NCBI GenBank assembly: GCA_041739465.1
Contig: JBGSNX010000005.1
Location: forward strand, 1 to 24,621
DNA: 24,621 nt
Direction: 5' to 3'
DNA from: BOKV01 sp041739465
Lineage (GTDB): Bacteria > Pseudomonadota > Alphaproteobacteria > Rhizobiales > Rhizobiaceae
Position 1 is the stretch's first letter. The number at the start of each line of letters is the position of its first letter. Of the stretch, positions 1-7,891 are shown piece by piece. The position numbers were made by a program, and so were the translations under genes. The notes under the pieces are model-generated. The model saw only the letters and a program-made list of their open reading frames with translations, made no database searches and was not told the origin of the DNA.

Positions 1-542
1 TCGGCTGCCGCGTTTTCAACCATTTCGTCGGAATACGGTACGCCGACCCGGCGGTTGGCGACCAGATGCGCCGCCGGGCTTTCAATCTTCAGATCGGTTG
101 CTGCCAGGAACGAGTAGGATGGCATGATCGATTCAGGAACAACCGCACGCGGCTCGATCATGTGATCGACGTGCCATTGGTTTGAATACCTGCCGCCGAC
201 GCGGGCAAGGTCTGGACCAGTCCGTTTTGATCCCCACTGGAATGGATGGTCGTACATCGATTCAGCAGCAAGGCTGTAATGACCATAGCGTTCGACCTCG
301 TCCCGAAAAGGACGGATCATCTGGCTGTGGCAGTTGTAACAACCCTCGCGGATGTAGATGTTTCGCCCTGCGAGTTCGAGCGGTGAGTAAGGTCGCATTC
401 CTTCGACCTTCTCGATTGTGTTTTCGAGATAGAACAGTGGCGCGATTTCCACGATGCCGCCGATAGTGACGACCAGCAGCGACCCTGCAAGCAGCAGGGA
501 CGCATTCTTCTCGATGATGGCGTGTTTGCTCATGATTGACAT
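1..542 (-). CDS. ccoO: cbb3-type cytochrome c oxidase subunit II, 3' end beyond window
   Basis: CcoO is the membrane-anchored monohaem c subunit of cbb3 oxidase; it passes electrons from CcoP to the CcoN catalytic subunit. About 180 codons are visible and the gene runs off the left edge. The N-terminus has one hydrophobic anchor (around residues 17-38), followed by the haem c motif CYNCH within REGCYNCHSQMIRPF. The later RTGPDLARVGGRYS segment is typical of the family. I chose the ATG at 542 because AAGGAG lies 8 bases upstream; an in-frame ATG at 533 is an alternative. It starts 12 bases after the ccoN stop, so the two are co-transcribed; ccoQ and ccoP are expected beyond the window. Identity is secure, the start slightly less so. 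Confidence 0.95.
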   Translation of the reverse strand, partial: MSIMSKHAIIEKNASLLLAGSLLVVTIGGIVEIAPLFYLENTIEKVEGMRPYSPLELAGRNIYIREGCYNCHSQMIRPFRDEVERYGHYSLAAESMYDHPFQWGSKRTGPDLARVGGRYSNQWHVDHMIEPRAVVPESIMPSYSFLAATDLKIESPAAHLVANRRVGVPYSDEMVENAAA

Positions 543-554
543 GGTGCCAGCTCC

Positions 555-2174
555 TTATTCGGCCGGTGCAAGACGAACCGCTTCAGCGCCCATCGGAACT
601 TCCGAACGAACGTCGCCGCGAATAGTCTTGTAGAAGTTGAACGCCATGACGAGAGCCCCGGTAAGATACAGGAGGCCACCAATCATGCGCAGTACGTAGT
701 ATGGATATTTCGCCTGAACGGTCTCGACGAAGGAGTACACCAGGTAACCCTGATCGTCGTATTCACGCCACATCAGGCCTTCCATGATGCCGGAAACCCA
801 CATGACCGCCGCATAAAGAACGATACCAAGGGTCGCCAGCCAGAAGTGCCAGTTGACGAGGCGCAGGCTATAGAGGCGTTCGCGGTTCCACAGTTTCGGC
901 ACCAGGAAGTACATGGCACCGAATGACACCATGCCAACCCAGCCGAGCGCACCGGAATGCACGTGACCAATGGTCCAGTCGGTGTAGTGGCTAAGCGAGT
1001 TGACGGCCTTGATGGACATCATCGGGCCTTCAAATGTGGACATCCCGTAGAAGGCGACCGAGATCACCATCATGCGCAGGATCGGATCCGTGCGCAGCTT
1101 GTCCCACGCCCCCGAAAGCGTCATCAGGCCGTTGATCATGCCACCCCAGGAAGGCATCCACAACATGATGGAGAAGACCATGCCAAGGGTTTGCGCCCAG
1201 TCAGGCAACGCCGTGTAGTGCAGATGGTGCGGGCCCGCCCAGATGTAGAGGAAGATCAGCGCCCAGAAGTGGACGATGGACAGCCGGTAGGAATAGACCG
1301 GACGGCCAGCCTGCTTGGGCACGAAATAGTACATCATGCCAAGGAAGCCGGCAGTCAGGAAGAAGCCGACCGCATTGTGGCCATACCACCATTGTGTCAG
1401 TGCATCCTGGACACCCGCAAAGGCCGAGTAGCTCTTCACGCCGAGGAAAGAGACCGGCATCGACAGATTGTTGACGAGATGCAGCATCGCGATCGTGACG
1501 ATGAAACTGAGGTAGAACCAGTTCGCCACGTAGATGTGGGGTTCCTTGCGCTTCAGCAGCGTGCCGAGGAAAACCAGCAAATAGGCAACCCAGACAATGG
1601 TGATCCAGATGTCTACATACCATTCCGGTTCGGCATATTCACGGCCCTCTGTAATCCCCAACAGATAGCCGGTCGCCGCCATGACGATGAACAGCTGATA
1701 GCCCCAGAACACGAACCACGCGAGGTCGCCGCCAAACAGGCGTGCCCTTGAAGTGCGCTGCACCACATAGAACGAAGTCGCAAGCAACGCGTTGCCGCCA
1801 AACGCGAAAATCACCGCCGAAGTGTGCAGCGGCCGCATGCGGCCAAAATTGAACCACGGTTCAATGTTGAGATCCGGCCAGGCAAGCTGCGAAGCAACCA
1901 CCACCCCGACAAGAAAGCCGACGATCCCCCAGAATGTCGTGGCAATAACGCCGTAGCGGACCACTCCATCCATGTATTCGGCTTCATTGTTGGTGACCTT
2001 GCGGCCGGCCGACGCAAAGCTGACGCGGCGCATCAACACCAGAGTGCTGATCAACAAGACCGCAAAGAGGATGTATGCGTGAATTCTGAATAGGGTATCC
2101 TGTGCGAATGCTGCGCCCATCAGCGCAGCAAATGCGGCCAATCCCACAAGGATGGCCTCCGTTGCATTTTTCAT
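555..2174 (-). CDS. ccoN: cbb3-type cytochrome c oxidase subunit I
   Basis: This is the catalytic haem-copper subunit of the high-affinity cbb3 oxidase, which reduces O2 to water at low oxygen and pumps protons in the inner membrane. The product is 539 residues, normal for the family, and is almost wholly membrane segments. Visible ligand motifs are RPLHTS (His117, low-spin haem b), YGHNAVGFFLTAGFLG (active-site His with the nearby Tyr region), AGPHHLHYTALPDW (CuB histidines) and IGHVHSGALGW (haem ligands). The reading frame stays open far upstream, but ATG 2174 has an AAAGGA ribosome site and gives the family N-terminus. The gene leads a ccoNO(QP) operon. The FNR box at 2269-2282 lies in its upstream region. 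Confidence is very high. Confidence 0.97.
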   Translation of the reverse strand: MKNATEAILVGLAAFAALMGAAFAQDTLFRIHAYILFAVLLISTLVLMRRVSFASAGRKVTNNEAEYMDGVVRYGVIATTFWGIVGFLVGVVVASQLAWPDLNIEPWFNFGRMRPLHTSAVIFAFGGNALLATSFYVVQRTSRARLFGGDLAWFVFWGYQLFIVMAATGYLLGITEGREYAEPEWYVDIWITIVWVAYLLVFLGTLLKRKEPHIYVANWFYLSFIVTIAMLHLVNNLSMPVSFLGVKSYSAFAGVQDALTQWWYGHNAVGFFLTAGFLGMMYYFVPKQAGRPVYSYRLSIVHFWALIFLYIWAGPHHLHYTALPDWAQTLGMVFSIMLWMPSWGGMINGLMTLSGAWDKLRTDPILRMMVISVAFYGMSTFEGPMMSIKAVNSLSHYTDWTIGHVHSGALGWVGMVSFGAMYFLVPKLWNRERLYSLRLVNWHFWLATLGIVLYAAVMWVSGIMEGLMWREYDDQGYLVYSFVETVQAKYPYYVLRMIGGLLYLTGALVMAFNFYKTIRGDVRSEVPMGAEAVRLAPAE

Positions 2175-2268
2175 GGGTAGTCCTTTCCCGCCTGGGTCCG
2201 CAATCCTCCAGCTCAGACAGCCGGATTTGCGATCAAACGTTCCTTCGCCCGCAAACACCTTTTGCGCC

Positions 2269-2282
2269 TTGATTTGGATCAA
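2269..2282. promoter_or_regulatory. FNR/FnrL binding site (anaerobox)
   Basis: The sequence is TTGATTTGGATCAA, a perfect match to the FNR consensus TTGAT-N4-ATCAA. It lies between the divergent ccoN and HHE-hemN operons, both classical FNR targets, and fnrL itself is encoded in this window. Its centre is about 28 bases from a GATAAT -10 on the plus strand, which is class II activator geometry. I found no comparably placed -10 toward ccoN, so action on ccoN is inferred from family knowledge. Confidence 0.88.
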
Positions 2283-2303
2283 GGAACCAACAGCGGCCAA
2301 CTG

Positions 2304-2309
2304 GATAAT
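2304..2309 (+). promoter_or_regulatory. -10 element of the HHE-hemN promoter
   Basis: GATAAT differs from the consensus -10 hexamer at one base. With transcription starting near 2316, the FNR box centre falls at about -41. The predicted start leaves a short leader before the GGAG ribosome site at 2333-2336 and the ATG at 2345, which argues against the earlier in-frame GTG at 2318. Confidence 0.65.
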
Positions 2310-2344
2310 GGTCGTGTGTGAAAGTGCCAATTGGAGATGCGGGC

Positions 2345-2824
2345 ATGGATATCGGCAAAGCACCAGCGAGTCCTCCCAACGACTACGAGCCGTTGGCAAT
2401 TCACGCGGAACTTGCCGGCACCCTTGCCATCGTGAGTGACATCTGCGCCCGGCTGGAAAATATTGCTGACGGGCTGCCCGTGCGCGTTGATCCGGCACAG
2501 TGCGCCAATCTTGCCCGTACAATCCACGAAACGGTGGTTCGCGCCCACGCATTCGAGGAAAAGGTGGTCTTTCCCTATTTGCGTTCGATCACACCGGACA
2601 AGGGTTTGGCCGACACAATAGAGCGACTGCGCTTTGAGCATTGGGAAGATGAAAGCTTCGCAGCCGAACTGCAGGAATCGCTTTGCAATTTTGCAACTGG
2701 CCGCGACCGCAGCCATGTCGATGCCCTTGCATGGATGCTACGGGGTTTCTTTGAGGGCTTGCGTCGTCACATAGCCTTTGAACGTGAGCACATGATGCCA
2801 CTGCTTGCAGGATCGAAGGCATGA
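2345..2824 (+). CDS. hemerythrin-like HHE domain protein
   Basis: This is a 159-residue soluble four-helix protein of the hemerythrin HHE cation-binding family, which binds a di-iron centre and can sense or carry O2, NO or iron. Candidate metal ligands are spaced as expected: His20, His61-Glu62, His68 with Glu71/Glu72, His99, His142, Glu146 and His149 (in RRHIAFEREHMMP). I chose ATG 2345 because GGAG sits 8 bases upstream; GTG 2318 would add nine residues but lies at the predicted transcription start. The stop overlaps the hemN start in an ATGA, so the two are translationally coupled. The upstream FNR box implies induction at low oxygen. The exact role, such as iron supply, NO defence or protection of HemN, cannot be read from sequence. 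Confidence 0.85.
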   Translation: MDIGKAPASPPNDYEPLAIHAELAGTLAIVSDICARLENIADGLPVRVDPAQCANLARTIHETVVRAHAFEEKVVFPYLRSITPDKGLADTIERLRFEHWEDESFAAELQESLCNFATGRDRSHVDALAWMLRGFFEGLRRHIAFEREHMMPLLAGSKA

Positions 2825-4194
2825 CTCGCGGCACGACGAAATTGAACCTTGTGCAGATTCTGGCGAACCATGGCGAGTCGGTACCGCGCTACACGAGCTA
2901 TCCCACGGCGCCCCATTTTCGCGATGGGTTGGGCCCGCAAGTCCTGACCGAAATGCTGGCCAGCCTGGAGGCCGCGACGCCCGTTTCCGTCTACATGCAC
3001 ATCCCGTTTAGTGACCGGCTTTGCTGGTTCTGCGGTTGCCACACCAAACAGACCCTTCGCCACGAACCCGTGGTCAATTATGTTCGGCATCTGGTTGCCG
3101 AGATCGCACTTTTGAAAGCCAAAGCAGGCAGAAAACTCACTTTGGGCGCATTGCACCTTGGTGGTGGATCGCCAAGCCTGTTGAAGACCGCAGAATTCAC
3201 GGCCCTGCGCATGGCGTTGGAAGATGCTTTTGACATTCTACCGGACGCAGAAATTGCCATTGAGATCGATCCGTCGGATTCTGGCGCCCTATTCCTCGAA
3301 GGGGTGAAAATCCTTGGCGTGACGCGTGCCAGCATTGGCGTTCAGGATTTCAATCACGACGTACAAGTTGCCATCAACCGGATTCAGACGTTTGAAGAAA
3401 CCCGCGATCTTGCGCTCGCCCTGCGTGAAGCCGGCGTGGGGTCTGTCAATATCGATGTACTTTATGGCCTGCCCTTGCAGACCAGCGCAACGATAGCATC
3501 AACGACCGAACAGGTGCTTCAACTGGCGCCGGACCGCATTGCCCTGTTCGGCTATGCACATGTTCCGTGGATGAAAAAGCACCAGACCCTGATCCGGACC
3601 GAAGACCTTCCGGGTACGCTGGAGCGCTTCAACCAGGCAGAACTGGCAGCTTTAATCATTGACGAAGCCGGATTGTCTACCATCGGCATTGACCATTTCG
3701 CCCGCCCCGGCGACCCATTGGCGATAGCAGCGGCAAAGGGCCATTTGCGGCGCAATTTCCAAGGCTATACCACCGATGACTGCGCAGCCCTGATTGGCCT
3801 CGGCGCCTCATCCATTCACAGCTATGGTGGCGGTTTCGTCCAGAACATCATTGCCACCGGCGTTTATGAAACCACCGTTGCCTCTGGTGTGCTGCCTTCG
3901 GCGCGGGGCTTCCGCCGATCGCAGGATGATCGCATGCGCGGTGCCGTCATTGAACGGCTGATGTGTGATTTCAGCTTCTCGTTCGAAGCCATGAACAAGC
4001 TGTTTGGTGCCAGTTTTGATGCCATTCGCCGCGAGGCATTGCTGCTTGCCCAGACCGACAATGAGGGGCTTTGCACAGTTGAAGGTGACCGCTTCCTGAT
4101 ACCGCAGGAAGCCCGTCCTTTTACCCGCATTGTGGCGTCCAAGTTCGATGCGTGGCTCAAACACGGCAATGTGCGCTACTCAAAAGCCGTCTGA
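2821..4194 (+). CDS. hemN: oxygen-independent coproporphyrinogen III dehydrogenase, cluster motif altered
   Basis: HemN is a cytoplasmic radical-SAM enzyme that converts coproporphyrinogen III to protoporphyrinogen IX without oxygen, supplying haem under low oxygen. The 457-residue length is normal. The N-terminal VPRYTSYPTAPHF segment, GGGSP (SAM contact) and the C-terminal HemN domain are all present. The cluster motif should be C-x3-C-x2-C-x-C, but the sequence reads HIPFSDRLCWFCGC. Ser64 (codon AGT, 3010-3012) stands where the first iron-sulfur cysteine belongs, while Cys68, Cys71 and Cys73 remain. TGT to AGT is a single-base change. The enzyme may be inactive, use another ligand, or reflect a sequence error. 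Translation starts within the ATGA shared with the HHE gene, under the FNR-type promoter. Confidence 0.93.
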   Translation: MTRGTTKLNLVQILANHGESVPRYTSYPTAPHFRDGLGPQVLTEMLASLEAATPVSVYMHIPFSDRLCWFCGCHTKQTLRHEPVVNYVRHLVAEIALLKAKAGRKLTLGALHLGGGSPSLLKTAEFTALRMALEDAFDILPDAEIAIEIDPSDSGALFLEGVKILGVTRASIGVQDFNHDVQVAINRIQTFEETRDLALALREAGVGSVNIDVLYGLPLQTSATIASTTEQVLQLAPDRIALFGYAHVPWMKKHQTLIRTEDLPGTLERFNQAELAALIIDEAGLSTIGIDHFARPGDPLAIAAAKGHLRRNFQGYTTDDCAALIGLGASSIHSYGGGFVQNIIATGVYETTVASGVLPSARGFRRSQDDRMRGAVIERLMCDFSFSFEAMNKLFGASFDAIRREALLLAQTDNEGLCTVEGDRFLIPQEARPFTRIVASKFDAWLKHGNVRYSKAV

Positions 4195-4203
4195 ACACCG
4201 CAA

Positions 4204-4959
4204 TCAGTCTTCCGAGGTCTCACTGGCATCGCGCAGCGCGTCTATGCTCGGGATGTAAACCGTGCGGGTGTTTTCGATCTCGATAACGCCTGCCTTGCGC
4301 AGTTTGGTCAGTTGCCGACTGACCGTTTCGATGGTCAGCCCCAGAAAATCAGCGATATCCGAGCGCTTCAATGGCAAATCGAACCGGATACTGTTGCCAT
4401 CAAGGCTTGTCTCGGGGTCGAAATGCAATGTGATCAACAACAAAAAGCTGGCGACCTTTTCGTTGGCACTCTTGCGACCCAGCGTCAGCATCCAGTCGCG
4501 TGCCTCGTCCAATTCCTTGAGCGTTTGCTCATGTAGCCTGTGTTCCAGTTCAGGCGACTGATGCACCAGCTCTTCAAGCAGTGGACGCGGGAATGAACAC
4601 ACCCGCACATCGGTTGCAGCTTCCGCAACCACATCGCTTTGGCGTTTGAATGGCCGACCAAGGAAATCGGGGGCAAATTGCAGCCCGACAATCTGCTGTC
4701 TGCCGTCTGCCATCAGTTTGGAGAGCTTCACGACGCCTGAGAGGATGTTCGAATAGCGGTGGATGTCCTCTCCAGCCGCCAGCATTTCCTGTTCGGAATG
4801 GAAAACATGCTTGGAGGTGTGTTTTGCCAAATGCGCCAGCTGGTCGCCAGACAGCGCACCGCAAATCCCGCGGTGTCGCGCTTCACAAGCGCGGCACACA
4901 ATGGGCACATCCGAATTGTGCACGTCCCTGCGTTCGTCCGTCTTCAGCACAAGCTTCAC
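4204..4959 (-). CDS. fnrL: Crp/Fnr-family oxygen-responsive regulator (FnrL/FnrN type)
   Basis: This is a 251-residue global regulator of the microaerobic switch. The N-terminal cysteines Cys22, Cys25 and Cys33 (C-x2-C-x7-C) plus Cys121 can hold the oxygen-labile 4Fe-4S cluster. A cyclic-nucleotide-binding-like beta roll, a dimerisation helix and a C-terminal winged helix follow. The recognition helix reads TIETVSRQL, the E-x2-SR pattern that reads TTGAT half sites, matching the box at 2269. The start is uncertain: GTG 4959 is the longest choice, and internal GTG codons follow at 4950 and further in. It is convergent with hemN, with 9 bases between the stops. I found no FNR box upstream, so autoregulation is not supported. 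The symbol could equally be fnrN. Confidence 0.9.
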   Translation of the reverse strand: MKLVLKTDERRDVHNSDVPIVCRACEARHRGICGALSGDQLAHLAKHTSKHVFHSEQEMLAAGEDIHRYSNILSGVVKLSKLMADGRQQIVGLQFAPDFLGRPFKRQSDVVAEAATDVRVCSFPRPLLEELVHQSPELEHRLHEQTLKELDEARDWMLTLGRKSANEKVASFLLLITLHFDPETSLDGNSIRFDLPLKRSDIADFLGLTIETVSRQLTKLRKAGVIEIENTRTVYIPSIDALRDASETSED

Positions 4960-5030
4960 CTTGGAACAGTTTCATGTCCCGGCAATCCTATTGCAAAGAT
5001 GGATCGAAAGCCAATTGCTACGAGGCTGAT

Positions 5031-5059
5031 GCGACAAGCTGTGGACACCGCGTTGTCGC
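5031..5059. repeat. 7-bp inverted repeat between ugpC and fnrL
   Basis: GCGACAA and TTGTCGC are perfect complementary arms separated by 15 bases, in the 109-base gap upstream of fnrL and just after the ugpC stop. No T-run follows on the minus strand, so it is not a standard terminator. It could be an operator for fnrL, a weak hairpin ending ugpBAEC, or chance. Confidence 0.35.
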
Positions 5060-5068
5060 GGTTGCCCC

Positions 5069-6118
5069 TCAGCTGATGCGCTTGCCGCTTTGGGGCTCGA
5101 AAAAATGCATCCGCGCAGGATCAATGTGAAGGGGCATCTCTTCGCCCACTTGCGTTGCCGGGTCCAGCCAGACAACCACCCGTTGACCTTCAATGAAACT
5201 GTGCAGCAGTTTTCCCGAGCCCAGTTCTTCGACATATGCCGGTTTGAGAACGAGGTTTGCGCTGGCTTTTGCAACTTTTGCGTCTTCTGCCCGAAAGCCC
5301 AGCGTCACAGGACCGTTGGCGAGCTGCCGGCCTTGCAGCGGAACGGTCACATCGCCAAGCCGCAATTCATTGCCATTAACGAGCGCAGAAACCAAATTCA
5401 TGGCAGGCGAGCCAATGAAAGAGGCCACAAACACCGATTGCGGTGTGCCGTAAACTTCCAGCGGAGTGCCGATCTGTTCGATGCGGCCATGGTTGAGCAC
5501 CACCAAACGGTCTGCCAGGGTCATTGCCTCAAGCTGGTCGTGGGTGACGTAGATTGCAGTTGTACCCAAGCGCCGCTGTAAAAGACGGATTTCTCCGCGC
5601 ATTTCCACCCGCAATTTCGCATCCAGGTTGGAAAGCGGTTCGTCGAACAGAAACGCCTTGGGATCGCGGACGATGGCCCGCCCCATCGCAACGCGCTGGC
5701 GTTGCCCGCCAGAAAGCTGACGCGGTTTGCGGTCGAGATATTCGCCGATCTGCAGGATTGCCGACGCTTCGCCAACCCGCCGGTCGATCTCTGCTTTGGG
5801 CGTTCCGCGGTTCTTCAGAGCGTAAGCCATGTTCTGGCGAACGCTCATGTGGGGATAAAGCGCATAATTCTGGAAAACCATTGCAATGTCGCGATCTGCT
5901 GGTTCCACCTGGTTGACCAGCCGTTCGCCAATGCGGATTTCACCGCCGGTTACGGTTTCAAGGCCGGCCACCATGCGTAACAGCGTGGACTTGCCGCACC
6001 CGGATGGCCCTACAAGCACGATGAATTCGCCGTCGGCCACCGAAAGGCTGACATTGTCGACTGCAATGGTGCCCCCTGGGTAGGCTTTGCTCACCCGCTC
6101 AAGACCGATCGATGCCAT
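5069..6118 (-). CDS. ugpC: sn-glycerol-3-phosphate ABC transporter ATPase
   Basis: UgpC is the cytoplasmic ATPase that powers UgpBAE import of sn-glycerol-3-phosphate and glycerophosphodiesters. The 349-residue product has Walker A GPSGCGKST (about residues 37-45), the Q-loop in MVFQNYALYPHMSV, signature LSGGQRQR, Walker B AFLFDEPLSNLD and the H-loop YVTHDQ. A C-terminal TOBE/MalK-like regulatory domain follows, as in the CUT1 sugar-transport subfamily. The frame is open upstream, but ATG 6118 gives the family start MASIGLERVSKAYPGG and sits 2 bases after the ugpE stop. It is the last gene of ugpBAEC. Related MalK-type ATPases are hard to separate by sequence, but the operon context decides. 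Confidence 0.94.
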   Translation of the reverse strand: MASIGLERVSKAYPGGTIAVDNVSLSVADGEFIVLVGPSGCGKSTLLRMVAGLETVTGGEIRIGERLVNQVEPADRDIAMVFQNYALYPHMSVRQNMAYALKNRGTPKAEIDRRVGEASAILQIGEYLDRKPRQLSGGQRQRVAMGRAIVRDPKAFLFDEPLSNLDAKLRVEMRGEIRLLQRRLGTTAIYVTHDQLEAMTLADRLVVLNHGRIEQIGTPLEVYGTPQSVFVASFIGSPAMNLVSALVNGNELRLGDVTVPLQGRQLANGPVTLGFRAEDAKVAKASANLVLKPAYVEELGSGKLLHSFIEGQRVVVWLDPATQVGEEMPLHIDPARMHFFEPQSGKRIS

Positions 6119-6120
6119 GT

Positions 6121-6969
6121 CTATTTCTCCGTCTCGGTCAGGCCTTTGATGAAAAGCCGCTGCATGAAGGCAACGACCAGCACTGGCGGCAGCGCGGCCA
6201 GCACCACAGCCGCCATGACAAGGTGCCACTGCGGCTCGGCATCCGACACCGCTGCCATGCGTTTGATGCCCATCACCACGGTGTAATATTCGATCTTCGT
6301 GGTGATCAGCAGCGGCCAGACATATTGGTTCCAGCCATAGATGAAGAGAATGACGAACAGCGCCGCGATGTTGGTGATGCTGAGCGGCAGCAGGATGTCC
6401 TTGAAGAACCGCAGCGGCCCTGCCCCGTCCACCCGGGCAGCCTCCATCAATTCTTCCGGCACCGTGAGGAAGAACTGGCGAAACAGGAATGTAGCAGTGG
6501 CCGACGCGATCAGCGGGATGGAAAGTCCGGCATAGCTGTTGAGCATGCCAAGATCGGCCACCACCTTGAAGGTTGGAATGATCCGAACCTCCACTGGCAG
6601 CATCAGCGTTATGAAGATGATCCAGAACGCCGCCATCCTGAACGGAAAGCGGAAATAGACAATCGCATAGGCCGAAAGGATCGAAATAATGATTTTGCCA
6701 AAGGCAATCGACAGCGCCATTATCAGGCTGTTCTGCAACATCATGGCGAGCGGCGGCGCACCTGATGTCGAAATGCCGGTGCCCAGCATGATCGTGTAAT
6801 TCTTGACCAATTGGTCGCCCGGCAACACCGGAATGATGCCGGATGTAAATGCCGTCTGCTCATGCGTTGAGGCAATGAACGCCAGATACAGCGGGAATGC
6901 GATGAACGCGACCCCGATGATCAGCACTGCATGCGTCAGAAAATCAAGGAATGGCCTGTTTTCTACCAT
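6121..6969 (-). CDS. ugpE: sn-glycerol-3-phosphate ABC transporter permease UgpE
   Basis: UgpE is one of two inner-membrane permeases of the Ugp importer. From ATG 6969 (MVENRPFLDFLTH) it is 282 residues, the usual family length, with about six membrane segments. The cytoplasmic EAA loop reads EELMEAARVDGAGPLRFFKDILLPLS, the contact for UgpC. A longer frame to 7002 would overlap ugpA; I prefer 6969 because a GAGG ribosome site precedes it and the N-terminus matches the family. It begins 7 bases after the ugpA stop and ends 2 bases before ugpC, so the three are clearly one transcript. Confidence 0.93.
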   Translation of the reverse strand: MVENRPFLDFLTHAVLIIGVAFIAFPLYLAFIASTHEQTAFTSGIIPVLPGDQLVKNYTIMLGTGISTSGAPPLAMMLQNSLIMALSIAFGKIIISILSAYAIVYFRFPFRMAAFWIIFITLMLPVEVRIIPTFKVVADLGMLNSYAGLSIPLIASATATFLFRQFFLTVPEELMEAARVDGAGPLRFFKDILLPLSITNIAALFVILFIYGWNQYVWPLLITTKIEYYTVVMGIKRMAAVSDAEPQWHLVMAAVVLAALPPVLVVAFMQRLFIKGLTETEK

Positions 6970-6976
6970 TTCCGCC

Positions 6977-7861
6977 TCAGTAATGAACGCGCCGCTCGAC
7001 ATAGCGGAACTGGATGACGGTAAGGGCGATGACGAGTGTCATCAGCACCACGGATTGTGCAGCCGACGAGCCAAGGTTGAGGCCGATGAACCCATCGACG
7101 AAGACCTTGTAGACAAGAATGTTGGTGGCTTGCGCCGGTCCGCCTTCTGTCGTGGCATGAATGACCGGAAAGGTGTCGAACATCGAATAAACGATGTTGA
7201 TGACCACCAGAAAGAAGGTGGTGGGTGAAATCAGCGGCAGGGAAATCGTCAAGAAACGCTTCAGCGGCCCAGCCCCGTCAATAGCAGCGGCTTCCATCAT
7301 GGACTTCGGTATCGACTGCAATCCGGCGAGGAAAAACAGGAAATTGTAGCTGATCTGCTTCCAGCTTGCCGCGATCACCACGAGGATCATCGCCTGATCG
7401 CTGTTGACGATGTGGTTCCATTCGATACCCGCCGCCTTGAGCACATACGGCAGTATGCCGATCGTCGGGTTGAACAGGAACCACCACAAAACACCGGCAA
7501 TTGCCGGCGCAACGGCATAAGGCCAGACCAGCAGCGATGTGTAGACATTCGAAGCGCGGATCAGCCGGTCAACAGCTGCCGCTAGCAGCAGGGAAATCCC
7601 CATCGACAGCGCTGTCACCGAGACGGCAAAGATCACGCTGACCTTTGCGGAATTGAGGTAGTTGGGATCGGAAAAGATCTGGCTGTAGTTCTCGAACCAG
7701 ATGAACTTGGTCGAAAATCCGAACGCATCCTCCCGCAGGAAGGATTGCCAGACGGCCTGGCTGGCCGGCCAGATGAAAAACACAAGCGTAATTGCCAGCT
7801 GCGGGGTCAGCAAAAGATAGGGCAGCCAGATGTTGGGGAACGTGCTTCGCTTGGTCGACAT
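6977..7861 (-). CDS. ugpA: sn-glycerol-3-phosphate ABC transporter permease UgpA
   Basis: UgpA is the partner permease of UgpE in the inner membrane. The product is 294 residues, typical for the family. It has an N-terminal membrane segment (WLPYLLLTPQLAITLVFFIWPA), a periplasmic stretch, then the MalF-like permease domain. The EAA loop reads PKSMMEAAAIDGAGPLKRFLTISLPLI, the docking site for the ATPase. ATG 7861 is chosen from the family-like N-terminus. It follows ugpB with a 73-base gap containing a strong hairpin (7892-7917), so ugpAEC is probably transcribed by partial read-through from the ugpB promoter. Confidence 0.93.
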   Translation of the reverse strand: MSTKRSTFPNIWLPYLLLTPQLAITLVFFIWPASQAVWQSFLREDAFGFSTKFIWFENYSQIFSDPNYLNSAKVSVIFAVSVTALSMGISLLLAAAVDRLIRASNVYTSLLVWPYAVAPAIAGVLWWFLFNPTIGILPYVLKAAGIEWNHIVNSDQAMILVVIAASWKQISYNFLFFLAGLQSIPKSMMEAAAIDGAGPLKRFLTISLPLISPTTFFLVVINIVYSMFDTFPVIHATTEGGPAQATNILVYKVFVDGFIGLNLGSSAAQSVVLMTLVIALTVIQFRYVERRVHY

Positions 7862-7891
7862 GGTCGCTTCCGTCTGCGAAATTCATGCAAA

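Noticed and set aside
957..1751. 264-codon open frame on the plus strand
   Set aside because: It lies wholly antisense to ccoN, resembles no known protein by eye, and its composition is what the reverse of a GC-rich gene gives.
2175..2552. Upstream extension of the ccoN frame by about 126 codons
   Set aside because: It would run across the FNR box and the HHE gene start, lacks family similarity, and ATG 2174 has a good ribosome site and the correct N-terminus.
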